From: Flammula alnicola
Lineage: Eukaryota > Basidiomycota > Agaricomycetes > Agaricales > Strophariaceae
Reading direction: 5' to 3'
Assembly: GCA_015499995.1 (NCBI GenBank)
Contig: JADNRV010000014.1
Location: 124,001 to 188,000, forward strand
DNA: 64,000 nt
Shown: positions 35,995-47,820 of the stretch, piece after piece
How the letters are laid out: each line of letters begins with the position of its first letter
Position numbering within the stretch: the first letter of the stretch is position 1
Made by a program: the position numbers and the translations under genes
The notes under the pieces: model-generated
Database searches by the model: none
The model's input: the letters and a program-made list of their open reading frames with translations, nothing else
Told to the model about the DNA's origin: nothing

Positions 35995-38672
35995 TTGGAC
36001 CTTCTTTCGGATGAAACTGTCTGCTTTGGGGACCTAAACACTAGAACGGAGAACGAACTTCAAGGAAGAGAAGTGTCCCTTGAACCTCATGGATCAGACG
36101 TACGAGACATCAGGCTTGCGTCAAGCTCTATCCTATTACTTTCTTTGTTTCTCATCCATTCCCCTCGACGTCGGTGGCAATATAGGCCGTCAATCTCACA
36201 ACGCGCTACCGAAAGGTCGAGGTTCCACGGTTGGTCAGAGTCATCCCACTCGTGAGATTGAACGATACAAACAGAGCATCAATGAGGGCAAATTGATAAT
36301 TTGGCATGTGCACGAGGTGTTTGCAGTACCACAGGACGATCTGAATCTATTATTCTAAAGACTAGAAGAATTGTTCGAGGGGTGGCTTGTATTTTTACCC
36401 CACTCCTAGTCGTCGATAATGTCAACTGACAACGGATCCAGTACAGTAATCGATGACTCGAGAAGAAAATGTCGGATTCGAGAAGTCCGGCATGAACCAC
36501 ATCCCATCGGAGGATTTGATGCAAACAAATTATTCGAAGCATAACATTTCTTTCACGGTGGGTGTTTCATAGTGGATGGGTCCAAGCTTACATATGAGCT
36601 TCGAGGATTCATTTCAACTAATTGAGGCCTAAATTTTGACGTTTGACGTTCATTATGCTTGTCCATCACATCGACAACCTATGTCGCCTAGACTCAATGC
36701 GATTACCCTCTCTCCGCTCGTGAGTCAAATTCCACACACACTCTAAATTTAGATGGTGCCTGCTCACCAACCGGATCTTCGCGTTCGAAGGTATGCAGGT
36801 CGGGCGCGAGCGCAACCCCTATCTTGGATACAGCCTGCGATGTCAATCAAGCTTATCGCCGCGCAGCGGGATAGCGAACCAATTGAAAATGCGTTAAATG
36901 CAATCCCCTTCTACGCTGCAACTCTACATGTTGAAGATGGCATTGATTGAATTGCAGTACCGCTTGTTTATGAGTATCGAGAAGTAATTATATCCATGCC
37001 CATGTCTACTGAAATAGGAACGGCCCGCCAACTCAGGATGATTTGTCCGGAGTGTGGATGCATCGTCTTGCACTGTAGAGAAGGATTTGAAGAGGATACA
37101 GAATACATCAATGCGGCTCTCCGAGCTACCCAGAGCTACGCTCTTTGCTGTGGCTTTCAACAGCCACCAGATTATAAACCAATTTTTGGGATCCACTGTA
37201 GTTTCACGATAGACTGCTTTTGACTGTCATAATCACCGCGGCTTCAAGTGTGCAAACGAAGCATGACATTATACTCTACCTGGGTTCTGCGAAAACAGAA
37301 AAAGAAGTTTTCTATGCACCAATTGAATGTGTGGGTCTTGGGAGGCTAAAAATGTGGATTAGATAATTCCTAAACCGTTAAGGTCGGCCGCACTTCTCAC
37401 CAATGAATATCACGAAATTTAATAGAAGAATATGGTGCATTAATGTATTCACTGGAGAAAAATGGACGAAACCTTTCTGTTCCGGCCACCATCGACTTTG
37501 GACGGTCAAGGACTGAATTCACCTGGAATTCACCTTCGTGTGACTCTTCATATCTCTTCAGAAAAATTTCTTCTCCCACCCACCCTCGCCTAGCTAGGCA
37601 GTGTGCAGAGGAGGGCTCTGGTGTTAGCCACCTGCACCCCCATCATCCTTTCTCCCCGGAATTCACACGAACAATATATTGCGTGTCGGATCTTCACTCC
37701 CACACTGACTACGACTGTCTGGATTGATATCTACCAACCGTTGCAAGTGGAACGAATGAAGGCACAAAATACATATCTCAGAAACCGGGATCTGCAGTGA
37801 AGTGTCTGGCTTGTTCGAAATATTGACTACTTACTCATGTGAGAATTATTATTCGCAACGCGTGCTTTTCAAAATCCCGCATGGCGCGAGTCTATTGAGA
37901 TTATGATAACAAAATTAAACAAGGGAAAGAGCGCCTTTTACCTTCTCCACGGAAACGCCCACGTACACGTTATGTACAAAGCATAAGATCGCTTAAGGAG
38001 TTATAGACAGGAAATACCCTCCCGTCGTATCTTAATTCAATTTTTTGTGATACTTGTGATGGTTGCCAATTTCCTGGTGCTGGCAGGGATGATGGATTGT
38101 GGCGCATGCCCGGGCCGGCCAGTCGTTTTTATATAGGGACGCGAACGACGACGGCATTCTCGTTCATTTATCAGTTTCTGGACTAAAATTATCCTCAACT
38201 TCACGCTGCGACGCAAAAAATCTCTACTATATTGAATGAAGTTTGGAAGCTTTTCAACCTCGAAGAGCTCCCTGCAAGTGTGCAAAGTGTGCAACCGGTC
38301 CAGTAGACGACAAGGCGTGTATATTGCAATCCCATAAAACCTGGCAGAGAAAAGCCAGCAGGCTCGGTCCAGATCTGTATTGAAGTTATAAAAATTTCTC
38401 GGCTTGTTCCTGCCGTGTCAATGGCATAGGCGTCCCACACGACCACTGTCATATGACGTAAGATGCGCGCGGCGCGCCGCACAATCAACAAACCAAATAA
38501 GCGCCCATAACTGAATTAACAACTCAGCCAAATCAACTGTCCATGCATACATACATAAATACATACTCCATTCATAAAATCTGTGATAGGTGATGATTAA
38601 CGAGGTAAAGAGCACATTTAAAATACAGAAATATTTTTCAATTTGAATATATCATATGTAGGACAAAACGAA

Positions 38673-38690
38673 AGTAGTAGTAGTAGTAGT
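38673..38690. repeat. AGT trinucleotide microsatellite (6 copies)
   Basis: Six AGT units lie about 25 bp beyond the MFS transporter stop codon, probably within its 3' UTR. Confidence 0.9.
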
Positions 38691-38715
38691 CGTACATCCA
38701 AACCAAAACGAAAAT

Positions 38716-41513
38716 CTAACGAACCGCATGTACAGATGGAGGTTTCGTAGCCCCATACGATAGAACGTTGACGTGCCTCTTGCGTGCTGCTCTATCACTT
38801 TCTCTATCGTTGCTTGAATCATCTATATCAACTAATGTACCCTCTTGAACCCGCATTGTCAGTGATTCCTGTGGCTCGCTTGCTGGTCCGACTTCTTCCA
38901 GATCAGCGAACCTTTCCCTACGATAATCCTTTTCCTTGGGAAGTCTGATGAGACTGAGGAAGAAGAAAGAAATCGTGACCGTCGCGACCGAGACGAAGAA
39001 GATCGTACGAGGGTATGTGGCCACTGTCTTCATGTATACAAGGCCGTATATGGATGGCCCGATGATCTGGGAGCTGTAAGATGAAATTAGAATTGACAAT
39101 ATGAAGAATGAAAGGGTAAATACGTACGCTAATGCCTGAACCACGCTAAGCGCCCCAAACAGCCGCCCAGTTTCCGTTCCACCACGCCGGGCGTATAAAG
39201 CCAGTGTGACGCTTTGTACAGCAGGACTAAAGCCAGCACCAAGTGAGCCCATGATACCAAACATCGTGAACGCCATGGGCGTCGGTGAAAGACCCATGCA
39301 TGTGTACGCGATGACCTCTATGAAGATTGAAGCTCGTGCGAGGTTGAGATCAAAAGAGGGTGAGTGAATCTCTTTCTTGATCGTCTTTTGCACTTGTGTT
39401 GTGGAGCTGGAAAGAGTCTGAGAGGCGTTGTCAGTACCATCAAGGAGAGGCGTCGTCTCTCTTGGGGCGACGGGTATCTCGAGTATAATCGGCTTCGGTT
39501 TAAAGAGTTTGATCGCAACTACAATCAGGATTAAACAACAGCGAAATAAAAGAGCTTCTACAACGTACTAGGCAGGATGACAGTCAAGAAAATTGCCCTA
39601 GTGGCACCGACCAGACTCAGCCAATAGCCCAACTACGAGACGGTGAGAAAACAGTGAAATTCTTCCAAAAGAGTACGCACAGTTTCCGAGCTCCAGCCAA
39701 AGTTTGAGGCAGCGTATTGGAATTTATACGAGTAGGAAGCCTGTGCATTATGTTAAGGAGCATACATTTGGCAAAAGGATAACTTGACTCACCATAATGG
39801 AAATCGTGAAGGCATATGCCAAAACCAAAAGAGTCAGATTCCAGTCTCTCTTCGGCCCTTTGAGAGGGTTCCCAATGGCATTTTCCTCCTCCGCTGGACT
39901 GAAGACAGTCAAGGGGCTCAAGAAAGCGAAAAGACGCCTGGCCTTGACGAGGATACTGATAGCTGGATTTCGTTCACGCTCGTTTGCTATTTCGAGAACT
40001 TCCAAGGCATATTTGGTCTTAGCGTGAGACATCCTTTTCTGGGACACAGATTCTGGAAGGATTGTCCATATGAAGATACTGTAAAGAACATGTAAGCCTG
40101 TTGCGACATAGAAAACCGACAGCGTTTGTCCAGTGACGTGAATGAGCAAGCTTCCCAATGTGGGACCAAGGGCAATGCCAATGAAAAGCAGGCCCAAGCT
40201 CAATGAGAATACCCGAGATCTTACATATTATGAGTACTTTCGACAGTAGTAGTCATATGAGCCTTGAAGCGTACCTGGCACTCTCATTCGTAGTGTCTGC
40301 CACGTAACCGTGCATCGCCGCGATCCCAGTCGTCATCCCTAATTTAAATCGTTAGATACACCGAAGGGTGAAAACAATTCTAGTACGACCCACCGCCGAG
40401 GAAGCCTTCTACGATGGGACCAACCACAAGGAACCAATATCCACCGGGAATATGTTTGGAGAAAGAGGCGACCATAATGAAATTGAAATCCGTGAGGAGC
40501 AGTCCAAGAATAGATATACCCATGACACGCGTTCGGCCATGCCGGTCAGAAAACTAAGTCATGGAATGAGTGCCGAATCTCTGTCAAATCAAGTTTGAAT
40601 AACTTACAGCACCCCACCACCCAGTGGTAATGCAACTAAGTATTCCCATGCAAGCCGCGATGACTGTGAAATTCGTCAGTAACTAAAAATTAGAGGTTCC
40701 AGAACAGGCACAAAGTATTCTTAGGACATTGGCGAGGTGCATAAAATTGCGGCTAAAGCGTGGCGCAAAGAAAGATGACGTCCACGCTGCAATGGCGATA
40801 GCAATAATATGAATCGGCACTCACCCGCTGTCAACTTGGCCACAGCAGCCTGTACCACAGGGTCTGAGGCACATTGGTTCCGATGTGTTGGGAGTACCGA
40901 ACCGTTCTTCTGTACTAGACCAAGGAAGGAAGCTTTGGGAAGATAAACTGGGACCAGATGGGGCGAATAGGGATTTGGGAGAGTAGACAGTCCGCGTAAA
41001 CCGAGCTCTGAAGGTTCACGGGAGATATCCTGAAGGCCCAATTCGATGCCAGGGAAATTCTGCCTGAAAATGTCAGGTTTGTGTACACTGCACGCGAGCA
41101 TGGTGTATATTTCAATGCGAGGCGCGATTGTAAGGGATGCTGCGATCGATGTGAACGGCACGGCTGTAATCAGCCTAAAATGGCGTTCAACGAATTATAC
41201 GACGAAGAAAAATCAGCACGACTTGCCACCACGGCGAAGGCCTCTTCCACCAGGGGGCTTTGCGTTTCTTATCGAGGTCGTTGTCGTCTGAGGTGCCCTT
41301 ACTTGCCTCTTCCAATCCAACTAAAGTTTCCTCCGTTCCATGGCGGTGAGGATGCACGAACTCGTTGAGAAGCTCCGCGGCTTCCTCCCCTACTGGTCCG
41401 TCAGGGAGGATAAGGCTCTCTGCTTGGGGAACGTATAGGACTTGGCTTGAAGTGGTGTTTCTGGATGTAGGGCGCGAAGAATCGCGCACACGTGAATGCT
41501 CTGAAGGAGGCAT
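38716..41513 (-). CDS. Major facilitator superfamily transporter (10 exons, one GC-AG intron)
   Basis: Exons 41227-41513, 40825-41174, 40608-40663, 40394-40553, 40275-40338, 39793-40219, 39681-39740, 39632-39569, 39128-39518 and 38716-39073 total 2217 nt and encode 738 aa. The N-terminus (about 95 aa) is hydrophilic and cytosolic. MFS signatures are FSDRHGRTRVMG (loop 2-3 motif A) and RSRVFSLSLGLLFIGIALGPTLGSLLIH (motif C-like helix). About 12 hydrophobic segments follow, split by a long central loop (residues near 300-340 and 470-520). The substrate cannot be told; the layout resembles HIAT1/tetracycline-resistance-like MFS proteins of mushrooms. The first intron (41175-41226) has donor GCAAGT, needed to join SPWW to LITAVPF. 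The C-terminal tail has many Ser/Asp/Arg residues, a likely regulatory region. It diverges from GMF with 266 bp between starts. Confidence 0.85.
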
Positions 41514-41779
41514 GTCTAGCTGGTGCCCCGACCTCGCAGAAAGTTCCGCTGGGGAGGATGGTAGTTCAAGAAGAGTTATGAAAGGGTTTCACCACTAACC
41601 AGAGTCCATGATGTTGCCGCAGCCTCGTAAGGGGACCCGTATTGCCGTGTGAGGGCAGCATTACTCATAGTTTCTACGTGGTCCAGATCAGGCCCTTGCA
41701 GCGTGGTGAATCTAATAACAGCCTAAATAAGCGATCCTTTCACAGTCTTATCTTATCATTCTTTAAATTATAAACCACC

Positions 41780-42366
41780 ATGGTCAGTGCGACAGTCGTC
41801 GTCAATCTCTCGTTTCTCATAATGCAAGCAGAGTTCTCAAACTGTACTAGTCGACATCCCGCAGGCGGTCAAAGATTCTCTCAGGAAATTTCGTTTCGCT
41901 CGACGAAATGCAGGGAGTGCTGCTATCGTCATCAAGATCAACAAGGCAAAGCTGATCATGGAAGAGGAGGAGCAATTCGACAATATTAGCATCGAGGATC
42001 TAGCGGAAGGTAAGCCAGCATGTAAAGTCTTTGATATAGGAGCTTATATCTTGTTTACAGAACTTCCTGAGAATTCGCCGCGATACGTAGTTTTGTCATA
42101 TGAACTCAAGCACAAGGACGGCAGGACATCCTTCCCACTGGTGCTCATCAACTGGTCGCCCTCAACAAGCGAGACAGGGATGATGACCTTGCACGCGAGT
42201 GCCTTGCTTAATTTCCAAAATACAGTGAGTGACCACCATCGGCGTCCAAAACCCAAGTTGACCTTTAATCGATCTGATTTAGGCTGATGTGAGCAAAGTC
42301 ATTGAGGTACGCGATGGCCCAGAAGGGCTCACCAAGGAAGAGATTGACGCAAAGCTGCTGGGATAA
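41780..42366 (+). CDS. GMF1: Glia maturation factor homologue (ADF/cofilin family, Arp2/3 debrancher)
   Basis: Exons 41780-41782 (the ATG alone), 41832-42009, 42061-42224 and 42283-42366 give 142 aa, the normal size for GMF. GMF binds Arp2/3 and removes actin branches at cortical patches. After the start-only exon the protein reads SSQTVLVDIP, AVKDSLRKFRFARRN, AAIVIKINKAKLIM, then PENSPRYVVLSYELKHKDGR, SFPLVLINWSPSTS and LTKEEIDAKLLG, with the ADF-H core pattern (PRYVVLSYELKHKDGR) typical of GMF rather than cofilin. The first intron (49 nt, GTCAGT to AAGCAG) follows the ATG directly; without it the upstream frame does not join the conserved exon. The gene converges on the Mrp51 gene. Confidence 0.9.
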
Positions 42367-42676
42367 TTTGCTGACGAAGTCGCATATACCACCTTCAAGG
42401 ATTTGTACATCTATTTACTGATGTCGCGATGTTATAATCATGTTGTTCGCAATTCCTGGACCCATGCTAGAGCAACTGATGGCAGATCATCCAGGCTGCA
42501 TTCACTGTCAAGCACTGCGGAATATCTGCGAACGCAAAAGAAGTCATCCGCCTGTCAATCCGATTTCTGACCTACGAAACCTGTTACGCAATTAAAGGAT
42601 TTTAAATAATTGAATCATAACCAACCCGCAAATACGATACTTATGAGATGCTCAGCACCAGCGGAAACTGTCTTGC
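42367..42676. other. Convergent intergenic interval
   Basis: This short interval holds the 3' ends of GMF (plus) and the Mrp51 gene (minus). No frame or repeat stands out. Confidence 0.6.
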
Positions 42677-44350
42677 CTATTTCTCTTCTCTTTTAGCGGG
42701 CTTTTTACCGCCAGTGGCAACCATCCCCCTCAGCTGATCTATCATCATCTCCTGCGCATGCGGTTCCGGAGCTGCGGGTGCGACCCGCTTCTCGAAAGTC
42801 GTGTGGGCGGCTTTCTGTGTGGAACGCCGTGAAAACGGTTGGGCAGTCCAGGAGGAAAGTTGGTGGATCGAAGTCCTCCTGTTGGGCTCCAAGACAGCGT
42901 TATACTTCATGCTTCCGGGCGTGTAGGGGTTGATGCGCCAGTTCTGATCCACAGCGCCATCGACAATGACCTTGCTACGTACTTGTACCCAATTGAGTGA
43001 CTTGTTGGGAGCGGAGTTGCCTACGACCTTGGGTGGGGTCTCTAGCTTGAGCTCGGTCATACGCATGTTGCGCTCGCTGATCGCAGTATTTACGCTAGCG
43101 CCACCAGAGCCGTCGGGGACGGAGGGCGCGTTCAGGCCTTCGTGCGAGTATGGCTCCAATAGCGGAACCGGACTGGGACCAGCGTCCTTCTTGTTCAGCT
43201 TGGCGGTCATACCGCCGAAGGCAGCCACGAAGTCGTTTCCATTAGCTGCGTGGAAGTTAGAGTTGCCACCAGGCGACCCGTCTTGCAAGATGAGACCTGG
43301 CTCTGGGCGTACAGAGTAGAACGTCTCGAGAAGTGTCGGCATGGAGTACATAAGACCAGCAAATTTGTGAGGTTGTCCTTGGATGGGTTGTGGGGTGTTC
43401 GCGGCGGCGGCGGCGGCAGCTTTGGCAGCGGCCTGAGCCTTCTCGATTTCTGGCTCGCTTTCTGGCTCGAGGTCTGCTACGGCGTCATCCTCTTGTGCGT
43501 CGAATTGCGCTTGGGTATGCTTGCCAAGGAAGAACCTATGAAGGCCTTTCGCAACCGCTTTCGCCCCCAGGGTCATTACGAGCCCCTCGTCGGTTTGGTA
43601 TTTTCCCTCCTCTTTTCTAAGCTTCTCCAGCTCCTGCTTCATATACTTCAGGAACTCAGGCCGCAAGTCTCTCAGCTCCTCGAGGTAATCCGCAAATTGT
43701 AGAGGCGTCATCGCAGCAATGTTGGGCTGAATGTAGGCCTCGGCGCCGCTTTTAGGACCTGCAGCTTGGAATCCCCTTGCTCCGTATGTGCCTCTGCCTT
43801 CGTTTCCAAAATTGAAAAGACTGAAGGATGGTGGCATGAATGCAGCTTGCCGTGACTCTGGAGCGGCGTCTTTAGGCGAGGAAATAGGTGTCTGCGTATC
43901 AACAGGAGCCTCTTCCTCGAGATTCTTCGCTAATGTCTCCGCCTCCTTCGCCCGCACGTCCTCGGCCGGACAAAAGTCCGAGTCTATAGTGGCAGCAGAA
44001 GGTCCAAGGCTCAAGGCCCAAGGGGTGTTGGCAGTCAGAATCGGCTGGTGATTCAACTCCTCTATCCTTTTGACAAAATCGACCTGGCCAGCCGCTTTGT
44101 CCCACTCGATGAACTGAGCATGTTCCTCAAAGTTGCGCAAAACAATGTGGCTGTGGCGGTTGCGGTTAGCAATGGGGCGCTTCAGACCCCAGTTTCCGCG
44201 GTGGATGTAAGATGGAGGTGCAGAGTAGGTTTGTCGGATTTGAGGGTCGTAGGACGCGAAATGTGAGCGACGGAGGAGTTCGCCGAAGGGTGAAGAGGGT
44301 GGTAAGACTTTTGGGGGTTTAGCCCCGTTGACGGCGGCTCGGGCAGCCAT
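42677..44350 (-). CDS. MRP51: Mitochondrial small-subunit ribosomal protein of the Mrp51 (bS1m) family
   Basis: A single exon of 557 aa. The N-terminus carries the Mrp51 family signature (ELLRRSHFASYDPQIRQTY, YIHRGNWGLKRPIANRNRH, IVLRNFEEHAQFIEWDKAAG). The family sits at the mRNA exit side of the mitochondrial small subunit and promotes translation initiation on mitochondrial mRNAs. The middle holds a FADYLEELRDLRPEFLKYMKQ segment and an Ala-rich stretch; the C-terminal third has SLNWVQVRSKVIVDG and NPYTPGSMKYNAV. It is longer than yeast Mrp51 (about 340 aa), as is usual in basidiomycetes. The start is the first Met. An ACGCGT (MCB-like) hexamer lies at 44405-44410 in the upstream 60 bp; its role is unproven. 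Confidence 0.85.
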   Translation of the reverse strand: MAARAAVNGAKPPKVLPPSSPFGELLRRSHFASYDPQIRQTYSAPPSYIHRGNWGLKRPIANRNRHSHIVLRNFEEHAQFIEWDKAAGQVDFVKRIEELNHQPILTANTPWALSLGPSAATIDSDFCPAEDVRAKEAETLAKNLEEEAPVDTQTPISSPKDAAPESRQAAFMPPSFSLFNFGNEGRGTYGARGFQAAGPKSGAEAYIQPNIAAMTPLQFADYLEELRDLRPEFLKYMKQELEKLRKEEGKYQTDEGLVMTLGAKAVAKGLHRFFLGKHTQAQFDAQEDDAVADLEPESEPEIEKAQAAAKAAAAAAANTPQPIQGQPHKFAGLMYSMPTLLETFYSVRPEPGLILQDGSPGGNSNFHAANGNDFVAAFGGMTAKLNKKDAGPSPVPLLEPYSHEGLNAPSVPDGSGGASVNTAISERNMRMTELKLETPPKVVGNSAPNKSLNWVQVRSKVIVDGAVDQNWRINPYTPGSMKYNAVLEPNRRTSIHQLSSWTAQPFSRRSTQKAAHTTFEKRVAPAAPEPHAQEMMIDQLRGMVATGGKKPAKREEK

Positions 44351-47300
44351 GGTTTTAAGTCCTCCCTATGCGAGAGTCAGAAAAAGTGATGTGGCCGTCG
44401 TTCTACGCGTCGACAAGACCAGCAATAGGGTCCTCTTCGCTGCTGGATGCTTCTTGCCAACATTTTCCAGGTCCCGAAGCCTGCGAAAGACCTCGGCAAT
44501 CCCCGGATTGGTTATGTATATAAACCATAAATTTTTCCTTCTCTTTCTTCCAAACTACGGTGTCCAAATTACTATCCATCCTCCGCTTCTCGTTAGCATG
44601 CTTTTGCACAAGGAAGGATAGTCCAGACAGATGCCGGAGACGAACTCTTCTGAGAGCATTCTCAAAACAATCTTTGCTGATTGCTCCTCCCTCAGGTTGA
44701 GGGGCGAGGACGCAGGATCACCTGGAGCTTTGCTACATCCTCTGCCGTATTCTCTCAATGTTTACCTACGCCTTGATTGTTCTAGGTATTGCTGCTATCA
44801 ATTACTTTGCTTCATGGCCAATCAATGTCGTCGCTGATTGTGATACGATTTCGGTGAGTCTTCGTGATGTTCTCCTCTTTGTACTGGTCATGCAGTGTGA
44901 TGTCGACGATGAAAAAACTAGTAAAGGAACGCACCCCGTTCTTTCACAAGGATCCTGCCACTACATAAGAGCAGGTACCTGACCCTTCCTTTGAGTCTTA
45001 ACCGGACGATGGGGATTAACGGGCTGGTGGACGGGTGCGGATGGAGAAGTAAAGGCGAGGCCGAGACACGAAGCTGCATATCTTTCATACATATTCTGTT
45101 GTATCTTGTGCTCAACATTGTACTGACCTTGAACTCAACAGTCTCCTTTCTCGGATCGCACTTGAATACCAGTCAGGATACTTACTGCGGTTCTAGCCGT
45201 CGGCTCGTGCAGGACTAATCGTGCCAGGACCATCCTACTCCCTCGTTTCAATATGTTAGGCGGCAAAAGGCACTCGTGCCACGCAATTCCGTTGATATGA
45301 GAGTTCGGGTTCTGAAGGTTGGCCAGTAAGGATAATTACACCTCTTAATACTCAAGCATGTTCTTTGTTGGCGTTTCTCGTCCTCCTTTTAGGCTACATA
45401 GTAATCTCATCGTGCCAATGCATGACTACTCTCTGGTTTACGAGACTACCTTTTTGGTCAACAGGCCGCCGCCGCACTCGTTTATCTCAACAAGCTCTGG
45501 TTATCAAATCCCTCGCTTCTGTCGTCCCAATGGACCATGCTCTTGAAACACGTGTCTTCCTCGTAGCATAAGTCATGGAAACCTAACGGTGATGCATATC
45601 ATTGCACCATGCTAAAACCGACTGAGAGTTGTTTCTAATGGCTCTTCCACATGAGAATAGGAATTTATTCTTGACAAAATTACGTCCTTGACGCGGCCAC
45701 ATTCGACGTCTGGGAAAGGTGTGTATGACGAGACATGAGACAGCACCAATCATGCGACGCCTAAGTTGGATAACCCACTGGACATGGTCTGAGCTTTCGA
45801 ACAGATCTTCCACCATCTCGACTCCTTCTGGGAATCTTTTCAGCACAAAGAATGTGCGTAAATCCCAGTGTTGGCAACGTTTGATTTACTTGCATGGTGA
45901 CACTGTATTACTAGTTTCTACCCCACATAAATGCCCTGCCAGTGGAGCGTGCATGGGTATGGTTCTCAAATGCGGTGGCTAGCTGCAATGACGTCAGTTG
46001 CAATGGCCCGTGCGACGCCCTTCCAGCCCATTTTCAGTAGCCCCCGGGCTGAAGAACTCTCTCTCCATCCCGCGAATATGTCCTCTCTCCGAGTCATGCA
46101 CCCAGCAACGACCCTACAGTGCCCACCGCTCCAGAGAGAGGCATGTCTCATGCCCCAATCTCATACCCCAATCCCAGTCGACAACCCTTTGCCTACCTCT
46201 CGCTCTCTGTGCCGGTCCGACTAGAGAGTAAGAAAGCAAAGACATTCAATATGGTTAACTACATGCTGGACGATGAAGACGACCAGGATGACCAGGATGT
46301 TCCTACCCGACCCGCAACCTCTAATCGAACAACAACAACTGCCTCAATTTCCCATGTCTCTCGAGTTTTATCCCCTATGTCCTACCTGTTCTATGACCTC
46401 CATCTTCTTCCCTCCCTTCTGCGATGAGTGCTAACCCCCCTAGCGCTTCTGTTCCCCAACTCAAGCCAGAATCTGATCCATATATTCTGTCCCTTCATCT
46501 CGACTTCTCACTCCTCTTAGTGCTTAGTTCCCGGTTATCCGACTGCTGGGAGCAAGCTCTATTAGGTTCTATTAGGTTTTAGACGACCATTCCTTTGTTT
46601 CTGGTTATCCGACTGCTGGGGACAAATTCTATGAGGTTTCACAAGGCCATCATCAACTTCCTATTCGGTTCCTCAGCGGGAATCCCCTTCTTCCATGACT
46701 GCCACTTCGAAAATTCTTCACTGGAAGTCTAGATCAGCCTGCCACCGTTTGTCGTTGCCTCTCAAGTCCCCACCACTCCTCGCCCTAGTTTGATGGCAGT
46801 CCTAAGTTGTATTTGTTCATCAAATGCTCTCTCAATTATGCACCTGGTGACGACTGCGAGCTTTGGAATCTTCCGCTGCCTGCCACAGGAATCAAATGGG
46901 ATCGCTTCAAGGACACTGTTGTTGAATTCAATGGAAGATGCCTCCACTGTTATCGACTTTTATCTGAGTGCTATATATCCGTCTCTAGTATGGTCAACAA
47001 AAAGTGTATTTTTAGTCCCCTTTTCCATTTTCGACACAACTGATGGATCCTATTCTTGTCGACCAGCATTATCTTTTCGACACATCTCTGGGCTAATCTC
47101 AGGTTGCATTCAGCCGTTCTCGCCTATTGGCAATTGCCCCCAAAGCTCATCTCGACACCGCACTCTAATTCACCTTCCTCATTGGAGCCTGCAATCCCAT
47201 CTTCCTCTTAGTGGACGCCAATCAAGTCTTCAACTCCCTCTAGGAGACTCATCCTGTCTCAGACATCCCATCTCTTCACCAGAGACTTATCCTACATTTT

Positions 47301-47820
47301 GAATGCAACGAACAATTTATCGACATTACCTTATGATTTTTTATTTCTCTAAAGTACTTATCCCCTTTTCCATTGTCCCGCAGATCCCGCTGAGGTCCAC
47401 ACAGTGTATATTAAAACCTAAAACCTAGGACCTACCAGAATTTCAACTTAGGTATAAAACATAAATGCTCGCGCGACATTCTCAACAGTCCAAATAAAAA
47501 TACACCAGGGACTAACCATGAGGGTTCAACTGTGGGGACTGACAAGTCCGTGAGTTCGTGAGGACAAGGACGGAATCGACACCACGTCGTTCTCGGATGG
47601 TCGTAGATAGTTCTCGCACGTAGCACGTAGATAGAATGAAATGGATAACTCGTTCGTTCTCGATACAAAGTGTCACGTCGCAAGGTGAAGAGCCCTCTCT
47701 CCTCGACGTGTCTCGTCTATAATAGCCCGCCACGAGGCGCGTGTATCTAACTAATCTAATCTACGAAACCGTGACGTGCTGCTTTCCATGCGCAGGCGTT
47801 CTCCCCGCCCTACACAACGT
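44351..47820. other. 3.5-kb region with no supported gene
   Basis: This is the promoter side of the Mrp51 gene on the left and the 3' flank of a membrane-protein gene on the right. Short hydrophobic frames occur (44758-44982 starting MFTYALIVLGIAAI; 45365-45571), but no intron-exon model or family supports them. An imperfect direct repeat lies at 46526-46640. It could include transposon debris. Confidence 0.4.
46526..46640. repeat. Imperfect direct repeat, about 40-45 bp, spaced 70 bp
   Basis: Two copies share GGTTATCCGACTGCTGGG (46533 and 46603), each followed by a diverged CAA-CTAT-AGGTT segment. The first copy contains a further internal duplication (TCTATTAGGT twice). Origin unknown: possibly transposon debris. 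Confidence 0.8.

Larger units (their letters stand above)
35587..38715. other. 3.1-kb intergenic region, no gene supported
   Basis: Frames up to about 95 codons occur (for example 35676-35948 and 37443-37727 on plus; 38037-38491 on minus), none with a family motif. It contains a perfect triple 16-mer (35947-35994) and an AGT microsatellite just beyond the MFS stop. The right part is the 3' flank of the MFS transporter. Confidence 0.4.
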
